Counted from the stretch's first letter, positions 32,579 through 44,245 are shown. The stretch is DNA of 64,000 bases from Limnanthes douglasii subsp. nivea (GCA_036936605.1 JAUPFV010000001.1:343057081-343121080); one strand, 5' to 3'. A program made the numbers and translations. The notes: a model not told the origin generated them from the sequence alone.

Positions 32579-35194
32579 TTAACAATCTAGTGGTCCTTCG
32601 GATGACTCCGGGTCATCACTCTCTTCATCAGTGTCACCTTCACAAATAACCTCGACGTGGAGATCTTGTTCTAGAACGTCCAACCACCGTGACTCTAGAG
32701 GAAAATTGGGGTTACCAACGATTGAAACCAAGGAAGTAGGAAACCTTGGCATCAGGAACTTCATTCTTCATAACCCTCACACACTTAGCAGCAAAGTTAG
32801 CGTTTTCCTCTCTACTCTTTTTCTCCACTTCAACGCGAAGTTCTCAGAGATCTTGAGCAGCTTTAGCCATTTGTAGTCGACGAAAACGGTTTTGGATTTT
32901 TTGAGGAGCTAGATCTTGCACTCAGTTTTTGATAAGGGGTGTGTAGAGATTCCATAACCTAAGTTTGTTGAGATTTCATTTTCTGCCACTCCAACCCCTT
33001 TTTCTTAGAGTCTGAAGTTTGGTTTTGGCTAAGGTAGCCCGCGCTTCTGCCTTTTGTTGGTCAAGAGTTTGCTCTTTCAGCATCGCTTCAAGGTTGGATA
33101 ACCGCTTCTTCACATCCGGCAAGTCATCACTGAGTTGCTCTGTCTTTCTTTCTTATAATGCTAGAGGAGATAGCATGTGGTATAAGATGGTGGCTATTAC
33201 GTCCAATATCTGAACCAGAAAACTACCTGAACCCTATGGAAGGGCAATCATAAGAAGTGAGTCGTTGCATGTTATACCTCTCATACCCCATGAAAGATTT
33301 GGGCAAACTTTATCTGGAGATGTTGCCACCGGAGGGAGTCTTGACTTAATTAGAGCAAGGCTTGCATGCGGCTCGACATCCAGATGTTTTACTACCGTGG
33401 CATTACGAGCAGACTCTTCGACTATTCAATGGGTCCTGGCACCCTACCTTACTGCTCGAACAACATTGGGATAGTTGTCTGTTCAGCCATTGGCAGACCG
33501 GATTTGCCTTCAATCACTTTTTGGTATTTTTTCTTCTTGGCTGCTCGGGGTATTTTGTTTCTTCCTCAACAGCCGCAGTTTTCTTCCTTTTCTCTCCATG
33601 TTCTTCGAATCTTCTCCACCACTGCGAGATTTACCTTCACTAATAACCGGTTTATTCGAAACCATGGTGCATTCAGGCTCCACTTCAACCACTAACGGAG
33701 GATCGTTACTACCCACTTCCATTGTTTCTTTCTCCGCCTCTTGGTTGGATATTTCCTCCGATTTTAGACGTTTATTGGGATCCCTATTCCACTTCGGCAG
33801 AAAGACGTTAGCATCAGGGGCATCTAACTTTTTCAAAAGGTCAATAAGATCGGGTGCCACTCGCAGTTGATCAGTATCTAACGTTTCACTCGAGCAACAC
33901 CAGAGATTGTTGTTGACCAAGTTTATATGTTTGAAGCATCGGTGACAATTCTGATTCCAATTCTCCCTCGCATAGTCTTTAAGCTTCAGAAAGCTAGTCG
34001 TGGTCGACTCCAAATACTCCTTTTTTTATGCCTGTAACTTCATCTTAAAGACTAAAACAAGAAAACTTAGAATAATGGAGTGTGATAATACGAATCTTCT
34101 TGGACCCATTTGCATGTTAGGCGCATCGGATTGTCCTTTGAGTGAGGTATGTCATTCTCCAAAGCACCGCTAACAAAGACGAACCAATGCTTCCATTATT
34201 TGTTCATAATCTTCATGTTATTTTCCAAGGAAGAGTAAATGAAGGTTAGTTTGGGTGATTTGGAAAGACCAGTCATTACAACATACTCTTTGGGCATCGG
34301 TACCTCAGCTAAACGTGAAGCCATTATTGCATGACGTCAGTGTCTACCAGGTATTAGGAGTAATTTATGTCAGGTAAATCTCGAGGATCTCAAAGTATCG
34401 TGCTATGTCAGGGTCGAACGGGAGTGTAAGTCCCCAATTAAAAACATCAGTAAAAAAGACTATCTCCTTTTTCTGCACGGACAACGGCGTATCCCCAAGA
34501 GTCGGGAAGCGAACATTCACACACTTGGGAATTCCCCAAACTTTTTTCAGCTTAGATGTCTCCTCGAGACTGTAGTATAGCTACTTACCACTAAAAAGAG
34601 TGATGAGATGTTCCATGGGTAAGTCGATGTCATAGCCAGTAAGCACTGCTGCGATCTCAAGGGGTAAGGGTTCTTCGTCTACTGCTATAGTAGCAGCAAC
34701 ATATCCTGGGGTAGCAACTTGTTTCACATCCCGATACGCGATATCACCCTCATCAGTGCCTGCTGAGGGCTGGTTTTTTCAGTGGTGCTCGTTACGGGCG
34801 GTTCAAAACCAGTAGCCGTTGGGTTCTCGTGAATGCTTCTTCTAACAATGTCATTGGTTCATTTTTTAGGTTTTGTAAGTTAAATACATTTTTTGCCCGC
34901 CTTTTTCTTAGGAGCGACCCCCTTAGTAGCAGTTTTCGTTAGCGGGTCACTGGGGTCGACTCTTTATTTTTCGCTTCCGTGGGCAAGATTTTTTTGGGAG
35001 CAATCAACCCCCGGAGGCGGGTGTAGAATGGATAAATGGAAATACTGCCAACACGGACGTGTCCGGGAACACTTCCCTTTGGGTTTTTAGATGTAGCTTT
35101 TTTAAATTTTTGCTGTTGAATCCTTTCCACTTCGCATTGTGCCACACCTCTAGCGGTGACTGGGAGAAGAAGATGAAGCATTTAAATCTCCCAT
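32579..35194 (-). pseudogene. aORF of T4 (opposite-strand extra gene)
   Basis: The start is the ATG at 35,194 (MGDLNASSSPSHR), which matches MGDESEIIRTHSPS of T5. The central domain (about 34,230-34,680) reads VFNWGLTLPFDPDIARYFEI and PNTW. After a shortened intron (34,052-34,091) comes FLKLKDYARENWNQNCHRCF and NVFLPKWNRDPNKRLKSEE (33,510-34,013), a lysine-rich stretch, coiled coil, and the tail GDTDEESDDPESSEG at 32,579-32,650. This architecture is the same as in T5 although the sequences have diverged far. Several stops and frameshifts interrupt it. Its long-range conservation suggests it was once useful to the element. Confidence 0.65.
34052..34091 (-). other. Intron remnant in T4 aORF
   Basis: On the minus strand GTATTATCAC to TTCTTGTTTTAG, about 40 nt, is at the same place as the aORF introns elsewhere. 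It is shorter than plant introns normally are, so part is probably deleted. Confidence 0.4.
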
Positions 35195-36153
35195 AACTAG
35201 AAATTGGGGGCTAAGGTTTTCGATGGGAGAAATTTTGGGAGTTGAACGAGATGGTCGAGAATCAAGTGGTGTTGTGCCTAAATAAATCGTCGAAGAACTG
35301 TCAATCAAACTTTTCATTTATACTCAGATAGTTATCGCCTCAAAAATTAGTTTCTTGGTCGGGTCAAGCTTCTTGCTCGAGGCAGGTTTTTTCATAAATG
35401 GTTACGGTGCCCTTCTCTTTCTCTCTCTAGAAAGGCTAAAATCTTATATCACTTTCTCTCTAAGTTTGTGTTGTTGGTAAAGAATGAAGTAGCAAAGTTA
35501 TTTATAAAGGAGTAGTCCCCTTAACGAATTTTTCCATGGAGAAGTGCAATCGATAAGAGTCTCAAAAAGTTAAAGAGTCGTTTTTTTTGTAACTATGAGT
35601 AGACACACTCCAAATAGCTGGAGGATAAGCGTCAACATCTGACACTTTTGTAGGGCTAGAGGGTTAGATTCATCATTCTAATCTCGGTTAGTTCAAGAGG
35701 CAAAATGCAAACAGCGCATATCAAATGATCTGGAGACACGTTGATGGCCATAATTCAACTATTTCTCAGTGAGACAAATGGGCTCAATGTGACAGGTGGA
35801 TTGGGTGCAAAACTCATCAGAATTAGGTCCAAGTAATTCTTTTTGTGCAACAACAGATAGATAATACTGATAAATAGTTAGGTTAAGGTTGGACAAATAT
35901 CGAGAGAGCGCTTTATCAAAAGAGGCATCAGAGATTACCGACCGGTAGGAGAGAGCGAGCAACAATAAAAAAATCTCAACCTATGAGTGTCGAACAAATC
36001 CTGATAAAGTTCCACAACAGACAGAGACCGAATAATCGACATCGCATATTTTTTATTTTTTATGTCGGAATAAACCGACCCTGCCTACTTGAGTACATCG
36101 ACATAACAGTTTGATCCCATGGCTAAATAGTTCTTGTTCGCTTTCTCGCAAAG
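35195..36153. other. T4 3' untranslated region and aORF leader
   Basis: It holds no supported protein. On the minus strand a TATA box (35,499-35,509) is followed by a leader rich in GAGAGAAAG. A CT-rich block lies at 35,410-35,440. Confidence 0.4.
35499..35509 (-). promoter_or_regulatory. TATA box of the T4 aORF
   Basis: CCTTTATAAATAAC on the minus strand lies about 310 nt upstream of the aORF ATG at 35,194, the same spacing as in the T2/T3 copies. The leader between carries GAGAGAGAAAGAGAAGG, like the T1 leader. Confidence 0.5.
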
Positions 36154-36166
36154 ATTAGGAGGCTAC
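36154..36166 (+). other. T4 polypurine tract
   Basis: GATTAGGAGGCTAC lies directly before the LTR start TGATGAGG. The related T2 tract is AAAGGGGCTAC. Confidence 0.5.
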
Positions 36167-36833
36167 TGATGAGGGCGCATAATATTCGGGTCACTTTGGA
36201 CCGACATAATCAAATGATGCGATAGTGTATTTGCAATAATGTTTAGTAATAGTAGTAGATTGAGAAATAATAAGGACTTACCTTGTAATTAATAATAGTA
36301 TGGGTAAAATGATTATATTAAAGGGTGAAAATAGAATCAAGTGGGTCAAGTGTGTGAAATTGGGTCCACAACCGCCACTATATAAGGAAAGATCCCCTTT
36401 TGGGGGTGGGTGGACATTTAATATAATATTTACTCTTACCACTTTCTCTCGCTATAATTCCATGTTTTTATCTGTTGTTTACTGTTACAACTTTGTGTGG
36501 TAGCGAAATTATGTTCCAAATATTTCTAGAACTATCAGAACTATCATAAACGGAACATAGTGTTTGTGATTGTGTTTACCATTTACAAATTCTAAACATC
36601 ATTGCATAACTAGTACGTCAATTGGATGCCTTTTAATTGAAATGGACAATTACATTTTTTTAGCGTACACTATCGCTTTCTCAAAGTATCTGGCTTCGGT
36701 TTTGATACGAAAACACCGTACCTCTCGCATACGTATTGTAATCTAGGAGTTCTTCCCTAATTTTCACTATCATATAGCCCTATAATGGTGACAAAATTTA
36801 ATCTTCTTCGATTCCTCATACATAAAAGCATCA
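36167..36833 (+). repeat. T4 3' LTR (about 667 bp)
   Basis: It begins TGATGAGGGCGCATAAT after the purine tract and ends probably at AAAAGCATCA, giving the same TGATG/CATCA terminal inverted repeat as the other LTRs here. A TATA box (CACTATATAAGGAAAG, 36,376-36,391) is present. No second copy is in the window, so the right end is an estimate. The next bases, AATTCTGGCTCCGTG, resemble a PBS position. Confidence 0.6.
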
Positions 36834-37370
36834 AATTCTGGCTCCGTGAATAACCTATCGGTTGTGAAGATTTTGACGTTATGGGTCATCATATATAGTA
36901 GTTGGGCTGGTCCGTCCTACAACGAATAACAATATGTTAATAAAACTTGATATTTAATCAACCGCACAATAGAAACAAAATTTTACAGCATGTTCGCATA
37001 GATCGTGCGATAAGAATTAAATGGTCGCTTGAAGAAATGCAACGATAAAATATTGGGCGCATGAAGGTTTGTGAGACTTGGGTTCTGGTCGCACGATGGA
37101 TGCGAAAATCATGAAGTTCATAGTATATTGCGCGCGATTAGTATGGAAACAGAAACTAAAGTTTAAATTGTTACCTCCATTTAATACACATTATCCTCGT
37201 CTACCAAGTCATCCAAAGAGACGTTCATTTCCTCGCCTTCTATAACTATTTGGTGTTTGGTTTTTTTGTGGTTGATTTTTTGTGTTTGGATAGTAAAATA
37301 TTAGGGTTTAAGGTGGTAAAATGTTAGGGTTTAGGATAAAATTTTGATGTTATTCAGATATTAGGATAAA

Positions 37371-37472
37371 CTGATGTAGGATGAAAGGGATAGTAAGGCC
37401 TTTAACCCAAGCCCACGAGGGCCCAGATCTGTGCTGTATCAAGTGTTGGTTGTGGGGGAGGCAGAGCCAGCT
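37371..37472. other. About 100-bp GC-richer insertion found only in R2
   Basis: Between blocks that are adjacent in R1 (around 535-545), R2 holds a segment with GGCCTTTAACCCAAGCCCA and GGGCCCAGATCTG. Its base content differs sharply from the AT-rich flanks. No terminal repeats are clear. It may be a small element fragment or filler DNA. Confidence 0.5.
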
Positions 37473-38880
37473 GGAGGCAATTGTATTTATGTAAATAGAA
37501 AAAACGAAAGGCTGTTTTGGGATTATCAAATTTGAGTTTTAAAAGAAGGAGGTGATATATCAACCAAAATTTGATCTTTTTCTATTCTAGCCCTAAAATG
37601 AAATATCACATTGGTTCATATTAAAAAAACGTTTTTAAAACCGAATTGTTAATTTCAAAAGATCTGCAACTAGAATTTGTTTCTCAAAATTAATTGAGAA
37701 TTTAATATATGGAATAAATAATATTTTTCAAGTTTATAAACTATTTTAAAAAATTATATAAAAAATAATATATTTTTTCTCAATTTATGGGTAATATGAT
37801 CTTTATTTTGTGCTAAAATTTTAAAATTGATAGAGTCTGAAATTCAAACATCTAAATACCCAATTTAAATTCAAATCAACCTTTTTTTCAAATACAAAAT
37901 ACATAACCGAATAAAAAAATACAATCCCCTTTACTTCAAATTATGTAAATATTTGACCTAATAGTTGAAAATGTATCAAAATAATATTTAGAATAAAATC
38001 CTAATTTGTGTTTCATAATCAACAATAAATGATTTTTGTTTTATTTTTTAAGAGATATAAGATTTTCTAATATGTTCAGTTTATCTCTTATATGCATAAA
38101 CTCTCCAATATTTTAACTCAGAAAATGTAATAGACTAAGATTTACTTAACCGAGAATAAGATTTACCAAAACCGAGAATAACTCTACCCGATTTTGTACC
38201 AATCGAGTTCTTAAAAATATTCATTGAAACGTCTAGATATAGATCAGGCAAAGGAATATTGGATCACTATGAGGTACTTCTAAATCCTTAAACATGGATC
38301 AGGCAAAAGAAACCTTCCATTTTGTTCTAACAAAAAAACTAAAAACTAAAACAGTTATAACATTTTTCATATAACCTCATTCATATAATTAATAAAATAG
38401 AAAGATAAATAATAGAACAAATATAAAAAGAAGCAAAAATGCCATTATGATGACTAGAAGGTGTTAGACGTTACTAAAAACTTAAGTTTAACATAATCAC
38501 AACCCACAAACATGAATTTCATGTTGAAAATTCTAACAAATAAAAATATATGACAATTAACTAGAGATCAAATAGGAGAAGTCTGGCGAGCAGCAACTCG
38601 AGCAGATTTGGGCAAACTCCGGTGAACTGAGGCTAACAGCAACTCGGGAGAATTCGAGAGAAGATAAATATTTACAAACGATAAATATAGGTTAGGATTA
38701 GTGTTAATTGGGTTTGATTGGTAATTTATGGGTTTGGTAGTATTATTAGGTCTTGAATCTTGATGCATGTGAGGTTTTGGGATGTAGTTGTTATTCGTCA
38801 ACGATTTGCGAAGAACAACTTGTGTTCGTCAAACGTTTGCAAAAATAGAGGGTTCTCACGATGTAAGCATGGTGTGGTTA

Positions 38881-39979
38881 TGATGTATCCCATAAAACCT
38901 TTTTAATTATATTTTATTTTATTCAGATATCTTATATTATTCAAATCAAATCTGATTGTATTAAGATTTCATTTTATTTTAAAACATTTATTTTATTTTC
39001 TTGTATTCTAATTTAGAGTTTTGAACAGCTCTTATATAAAGACTTGTATGTCCTAAGTTATTTTAAGTTTTTGGAATAATATATTTTTTATCTTTGAAAA
39101 TTTCAGTCTTTGCTACTCTTGGATTAGGGTTTTATCATGTTACCCTTGAATTAGGGTTTCATATCTATTGTTTATTTCTTCTAATCTTCTGCCACGCTAG
39201 TTTGGTATCAGAGCATCGGTTCTTGCTATGGGCAAACATGTTTCTAAATCTTGATTTCATCTCATTGAAAGTCTAAAAGAGAGAACAACGTTCATGAAGA
39301 TCTCAAAACATGTTTACGATCGTATTGATCGGTTACTGGAGGAGTTCAAAGTGGCTACCAATCATCAGATCAAGGAGAAACTTGATTATCGAGATGTTGT
39401 CGCAGGCTATGAAGAGGTTTTCGAAACCAATTTTTTTTTCATCTATTGGACATGGGGTTGTTTTCAGGATATGCAAAGGCTTTCAAAACCAAAAAAAATC
39501 ATCAAGTGGATGACTTTAATGTGATTTAGAATAAGGTTCACTCGAGAAGAATTTATCTTATTCTCATAAGTTCAAAAATTATAATTCCTAATGTAACAAT
39601 TGAAAAATAAAATAAAATAATTTTGGTTGTTGATGGTGATGGTGATGGTGCTGTGAATTCAAGAACGTATTCTTGTCAACCATGGGAGGATGATATAGCC
39701 TAGAAGCCCAAACAAAATCCTTTTTAATTTTATTTTAAAATTTTATTTTATTTTATTTTAAAACATTTATTTTATTTTCCTGTATTTTAATTTAGGGTTT
39801 TGATCACCTCTTATATAAACCCTCATATGCCTTAAGTTATTTTAAGTTTTTGGAATAATATATTTTTTATCTCTGAATATTTCAGTATTTGTTACCCTTG
39901 TATTAGGGTTTCATCATGTTACCATTGAATTAAGATTTCATCTATCGCTGCTTCTTCTTCCATTTACGCTACGTTATCA
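38881..39979 (+). mobile_element. TRIM-like non-autonomous LTR retroelement, R2 copy
   Basis: LTRs lie at 38,881-39,201 and 39,691-39,979. The PBS TGGTATCAGAGC is at 39,203-39,214. GGTTA precedes (38,876-38,880) and follows (39,980-39,984). It occupies the same site as the R1 copy, so the insertion is older than the duplication. Its right LTR retains the TATA region that the R1 right LTR has lost. Confidence 0.85.
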
Positions 39980-40168
39980 GGTTATATGTCCCCACGACAT
40001 GTTTACTATGTGGGGCGCTCTGCTCACCGGATTATCCAGGGACCGGTTTTATCTTTTTTGTTTGTGTCCATTACACACATTTGCACTATTTTTTAAAAAG
40101 AAAATATATTTCCAATTTCTACTTGGTTTTATCAAGTAGGCCTTCACATTTTGATGTTTTTTCAGGTT

Positions 40169-42337
40169 ATGGATCTCGTTGAGGCTTTAGGGGTTGGCGA
40201 TTGGTCTAGGACGAAAAGATTAATGCGAAAAACGGACCGGTAACGAACGTGAAGTAGTGGAAGATTCAGCGGTTCTGATGGAAACTGTACCTCTTATTTC
40301 AGCATTCCCTCTATCCGGACCCACATCCAGTTCTGCTGCCCCTATGCAACGTATGCCTCTCTCAGCTAGAGGGAAACCTAGATCTCTGCCCCACGTCAAA
40401 CTAATTTTATTAGTAGACAAGACGTTCACCTCTCATGTTGTATACTACGTTTGCAAGGAGGGGTAATATCTAGATTTGTAGTTAATCTTATTGTGTCAAT
40501 TAAATATATATTAATATTGAAAATGATTATTTTCAGGATCGTGAGATGAGGCTTTACGCCCAGTATCTCAACCATATAGGTTGGAGTTTGAGTTCTTATA
40601 GTACGGTACGAGTTGTACTTGATACCACACCTTTTGGTAGGCTCATCGAGCCCTTCTCGTGCATGCATACACACTTCAACATCACGGAGGTTTTTTTTGG
40701 AGCGTTGGCATATGTAAACTAACAGTTTACATTTCTTCCTAAGTGAGATGGCGATCACCTTGGATGATGTCAAAACGATACTAGGACTCATGGTACAAAG
40801 TGATGTTGTTTCTCTACATGTTATATCCAAAAAGCCGCTGGCTATATATAAGGGCATTGAACTACGTGGGATTAATAAGGTGAGCTTTGTCAAAGAGTTC
40901 AAGAAATGTAAAGGTATATGTTTTGGTTTTGTATGTCTTCAAAATAGGTACAGTGAGGCATAATTCTGTGACGATCACCATGGTATCACTGACGATATTG
41001 TACAGCAGGATGCGCGTGCCTATATTCTATACATGTTCAGTTGCGTTCTCTTATCCAACAATATAACATGTACATTAATTTAAAATACTTATTCATATTA
41101 CATGATTTGACCGAGTAGGGGGTTGGACTTTATGCATGGGGCACGACCGTGTTGGCTTACTTATGGCACCATCTCGGAGAGGCTTGTCTTCACGAGATCA
41201 TGACTATGACTGGATGTATCGATTTGTTAAACACGTGGATACGGGACCATTTTGTAAGGTGCGACCAAAGTCCCACATCCCACATCGATTAAACATGGGA
41301 AGAAAGATCAGTATATAAGTTAAGAATACATCTCCATTAGTGTGAGGCCTTTTGGAAGTGGACCAAAAGCAAAGCCGTGCGGGCCAATGGGCCCAAAGCG
41401 GACAATATCACACTATTGTGGAGATCGGAGTATTCTTACTTATATACAAAAGCGGAATATACTGACCCAATATTCCCTACACATTTCGTTGTGCTTCACC
41501 ATGTTACTTATTCCACTTACACAGAGCACCATCCTACTATTGCTAAATGGGATACATGTGCGGTGATTTCTGATTCCTAGACGAAGTTAAACTGCAGGAT
41601 CACCATGAACAACCTGCAGGAGACCGATGCAAGTTTTATAATGTTTTGGTAATTAATTGTTAAGTATGTTTTGATATATAACGAAGATTGGTTTAATATA
41701 CTGTTAGAATTGTTTGATGTTTTCTTATTGTTGGTTGTGTTGAGCAGTGTAGATGCCAACTTTTATATATGTTCATGTTCGTACGATTTGTTTTGCAGGT
41801 TTTGTTTGAGCCTTATTGTGTCATACACGATCATGTTCCGTTGGAGGATATAACCTGGTTTCGTGATGTCATTGCAGGTGTAGAGCAATCATAGACATAC
41901 TATCCACAATGGTCATTGAGGTAGTTCAGATGTGTCCAAATGGTTATTCGACATTCGTTTCTCAAGATGCAGACAAAAGCGAAAAGGAAACCTAAGACGA
42001 TGACATACGCATTCGAGAGGTATGCTGGGTGAATTGGCGAGATAACCAGTTAGAGACTATTTTTAGGATATATATGATTATAGACGAGATAGAGTCGTTT
42101 CCTACTCTTGATTATATTAATCTTCATCAATAGATTAACTAGTTCAACCTCATCAGCACATCGATATATTAGTTGAATGATTATGTCTACGAGGATCACA
42201 GCGGAGTTGTTATACATCATTTGCGCGCTAGTATGCGTAAGATTTCGTTATTTCCTAGAATTGATGAGTTTGATGATGTTGGTTTTTTTAGGGGGGGATA
42301 TGAGCAGGTTTTGTCTATTGTCAAGCTACTTGCTTAG
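40169..42337 (+). pseudogene. Plant mobile domain (PMD) protein pseudogene, R2 copy
   Basis: It starts after an acceptor-like TTTTTTCAG with MDLVEALGVGDWSRTKRLMR. Recognisable boxes follow: QYLNHIGWSLSSYSTVRVVL (about 40,560-40,620), EMAITLDDVKTILGL (40,745-40,790), QQDARAYILYMFSCVLLSNN (about 41,005-41,063), GLYAWGTTVLAYLWHHLGEA (about 41,125-41,185) and a C-terminal EDITWFRDVIAG (41,840-41,876). This copy is somewhat better preserved at its start than R1. A solo LTR interrupts it, and several stops remain. Known PMD proteins act in the nucleus; nothing here shows activity. Confidence 0.7.
41253..41481. mobile_element. Solo LTR (229 bp) inside the R2 PMD pseudogene
   Basis: It starts TGTAAGGTGCGACC and ends TTCCCTACA, with CATTT on both sides (41,248-41,252 and 41,482-41,486). 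R1 has an uninterrupted CCATTTCATTATGC at the same place. The interior contains AGTATATAAG and the blocks GAGGCCTTTTGGAAGTGG and GCGGACAATATCACA, familiar from a widespread family of short plant LTRs. No internal region is present, so it is a solo LTR formed after the duplication. Confidence 0.85.
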
Positions 42338-42502
42338 ACATTTGGATATTCTGTTTATCTTTTGTTGTTTGACAATCGTATTAATTTGGATATTGTGCTT
42401 ATTATTTTTATGTCTATTTTGTAAGACCCACTTATCCATCTTTATGGTTATTGTAACATATTTTTATGTCTACTAGTTGTTAAGTGTAAGATATTTCTAA
42501 TA

Positions 42503-42688
42503 TGTGAATAAAATTTTATCACCAATTCTAGAGAGAAAAAGAGAATGACTTAATTTTAATGAGAGAATCAAGTAATAACAATTAATTCAAGAATGAAAAG
42601 TCAATCTTTTTATTCATAACTCTTCAGCTATTTTTTATAGGAATAATAGGAAATTAAGAGAAATTGTTATACAATTGGGTAAATTGAA
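42503..42688 (-). repeat. T1 3' LTR, R2 copy (probable)
   Basis: It matches 5,303-5,489. The minus strand again has TATA-like CCTATAAAAAATAGC followed by AATAAAAAG, and the right end runs into CGAGCCCCTTACATT. Confidence 0.4.
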
Positions 42689-42834
42689 TTCGAGCCCCTT
42701 ACATTTATAATTAATATCCATCTCCTCCAAAAACTTTATAAAACTACTTATAACAACTTTTCTCTAATTGTCTTAAGTCTTTAATAATTTGTATCATTAT
42801 CAATATCCCCCTAGTCTTTATGAATTCGAAGTCA

Positions 42835-43035
42835 TTCCAAACCAACAATGTCAATCGTCATACTTTAAGTTTCTTCGAATAAAAGCCACCCCTTATTATT
42901 CCTTAAGTCGCCTCTAATCGAAACTTCTTATTTCCATACTTAAGGCCACCTCGAAGCAAAACTGCTCATTACTATATTTAAGGTTGCCTCAAATCATAAC
43001 TGCTCATCACTATATTTAAGTCACCTAAAAATTTT
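42835..43035. repeat. 38-bp tandem repeat of T1 3' region, R2 copy
   Basis: It is the same repeat as at 5,625-5,875 with about one unit fewer, a length change that arose after the duplication. Confidence 0.65.
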
Positions 43036-43244
43036 ATGTTGAATTTACATGCGGCTTTTCAATCATTTCTCTAATGAAAATTAGAAAAGCATGGAGTACC
43101 TAGTACACGTGAAGCATGCTATTAACTCTGACAATTTACACGTGTCGCTCTATTTCAAAGTAGGCATGCTTCCTGATTCATTTTTCAACCAATAATCGTT
43201 GCCAACTATTCACCTCTCTTACCACTTTCTTCTTCACTCACTCC

Positions 43245-43254
43245 TCTATAAATA
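43245..43254 (+). promoter_or_regulatory. TATA box of T1-type aORF, R2 copy
   Basis: CTCTATAAATATTC matches the plant TATA consensus. The equivalent R1 site (6,070-6,085) is CTCTAAATATTC. The downstream leader GTGAGAGAAAGAGAAAAC is conserved. Confidence 0.5.
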
Positions 43255-43667
43255 TTCTTCCCTTACTTATTTTCCCTTCATATACAACTTCTAGTGAGAG
43301 AAAGAGAAAACAACGTGAAAACTTCTATTCCACCGCTTCTTCATATGAAAACTCATCTTCTCTGATTCACCTTTAACTTTCTATAAACTAATTTGAATAT
43401 TTTTTTTTCATTTTAGTTGATGAAAAAATCACAATCTACGAAAAACCAATTTTTGATCTTTAAGGTTATTTGTGTATTAGTGAAAAGGCTGATGAGTATC
43501 GATCGGCATACGTAATAGATAATTCACCAAAGCTCTCATCTCATACCACAGTATACAAAAATTGCATTCATGGCCAAAGTTCTTTTAGGTATCAAAATCC
43601 TTACAATCTAGTTCTTAAGACTTACTTACCACAATCTCTTAAACAATAAAAAAAACCAAACCGCATA

Positions 43668-44013
43668 TGATGAGTTAATACTTCACCTTAGTAAATTGTT
43701 AAGAGAGAAAGAGCTAGAAAGTTTTTAGAGAGAGAAATTTCAAGTACAAATGAATTACAAAGAAAAAATGTTCAACCTCTTTATTAGAGTAACCTTGTCA
43801 TTTATACAGAGGAGCCAAGATTTAGTCTCAAACTGAATTATGTTACAAAAGAGGACTAATTGTTGTTTAGTCTTTAACGATTATTCATAGTTACAAATAC
43901 TCTCTAAAACTTACATCAATTACAATTTAAGGACAAAACTTACATTACTCATAATTAAATCCTTAAATTTACATTATTTACAATTTAATCCTCAAAATCC
44001 TATTTTCATATCA
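43668..44013 (-). repeat. T5 3' LTR
   Basis: 346 bp starting TGATGAGTTAATAC and ending TTTTCATATCA. The minus strand carries TGTATAAATGAC (TATA) and AATAAAGAGG. It pairs with the 360-bp LTR at 53,973. Confidence 0.9.
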
Positions 44014-44026
44014 GAAGCCCCCTAGT
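44014..44026 (-). other. T5 polypurine tract
   Basis: On the minus strand ACTAGGGGGCTTC directly precedes the LTR start TGATATGAAAATAGG. Confidence 0.7.
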
Positions 44027-44129
44027 TCTCATGTCAGTAAATTAATGAGAACTAAAATATCTTCGAATCCAAATATCTTCGAATTTTTCCATATGTTATC
44101 TCACCTGTTATAAAATAAACTCAAAGCAG

Positions 44130-44245
44130 TCATTTGAAGCAACCCTCTAAAACAATCATTTGAAGCGTACATAAAGAAGAATCATTCGAAGCGTCAACTA
44201 AGAGTAATCGTTCGAAGCGGAAACTAGGTACAATCATTTGAAGTG
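44130..44245. repeat. Four degenerate 28-bp repeats (T5 3' region)
   Basis: The block AATCATTTGAAGCG recurs four times at about 28-bp spacing with variants AATCGTTCGAAGCG. It sits between the purine tract and the aORF promoter. Confidence 0.6.

Larger units (their letters stand above)
28140..36833 (+). mobile_element. T4: plus-strand Tat-like element, 5' truncated
   Basis: In order: gag (28,190-29,090), protease (29,430-29,960), second RNase H (30,190-30,520), integrase (30,590-31,871), 52-bp and 86-bp tandem repeats (31,943-32,540), opposite-strand gene (35,194-32,579), purine tract and 3' LTR (36,167-36,833). The 5' LTR, PBS and start of gag are missing at the junction with the CACTA relic. 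RT and first RNase H are deleted. It is the only Tat-like body on the plus strand. Confidence 0.8.
36852..43667. repeat. R2: right copy of the 8.5-kb unit, part 1
   Basis: Collinear with R1 from 35 to about 6,484. Extra sequence in this copy: about 100 bp near 37,371-37,472 and a 229-bp solo LTR at 41,253-41,481. It ends at the T5 insertion. Stretches 37,480-38,880 hold no supported gene. Confidence 0.85.

Noticed and set aside
33265..33870. Overlapping plus-strand open frames of 69-131 codons
   Set aside because: They mirror the minus-strand T4 aORF, which has family similarity; the plus-strand texts have none.
36300..36503. 67-codon frame at 36.3-36.5 kb
   Set aside because: It lies inside the T4 LTR and spans its TATA box.
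42177..42476. 99-codon plus-strand frame with hydrophobic runs resembling a membrane protein
   Set aside because: It overlaps the C-terminal end of the PMD pseudogene and the AT-rich flank; the R1 copy does not keep this frame.
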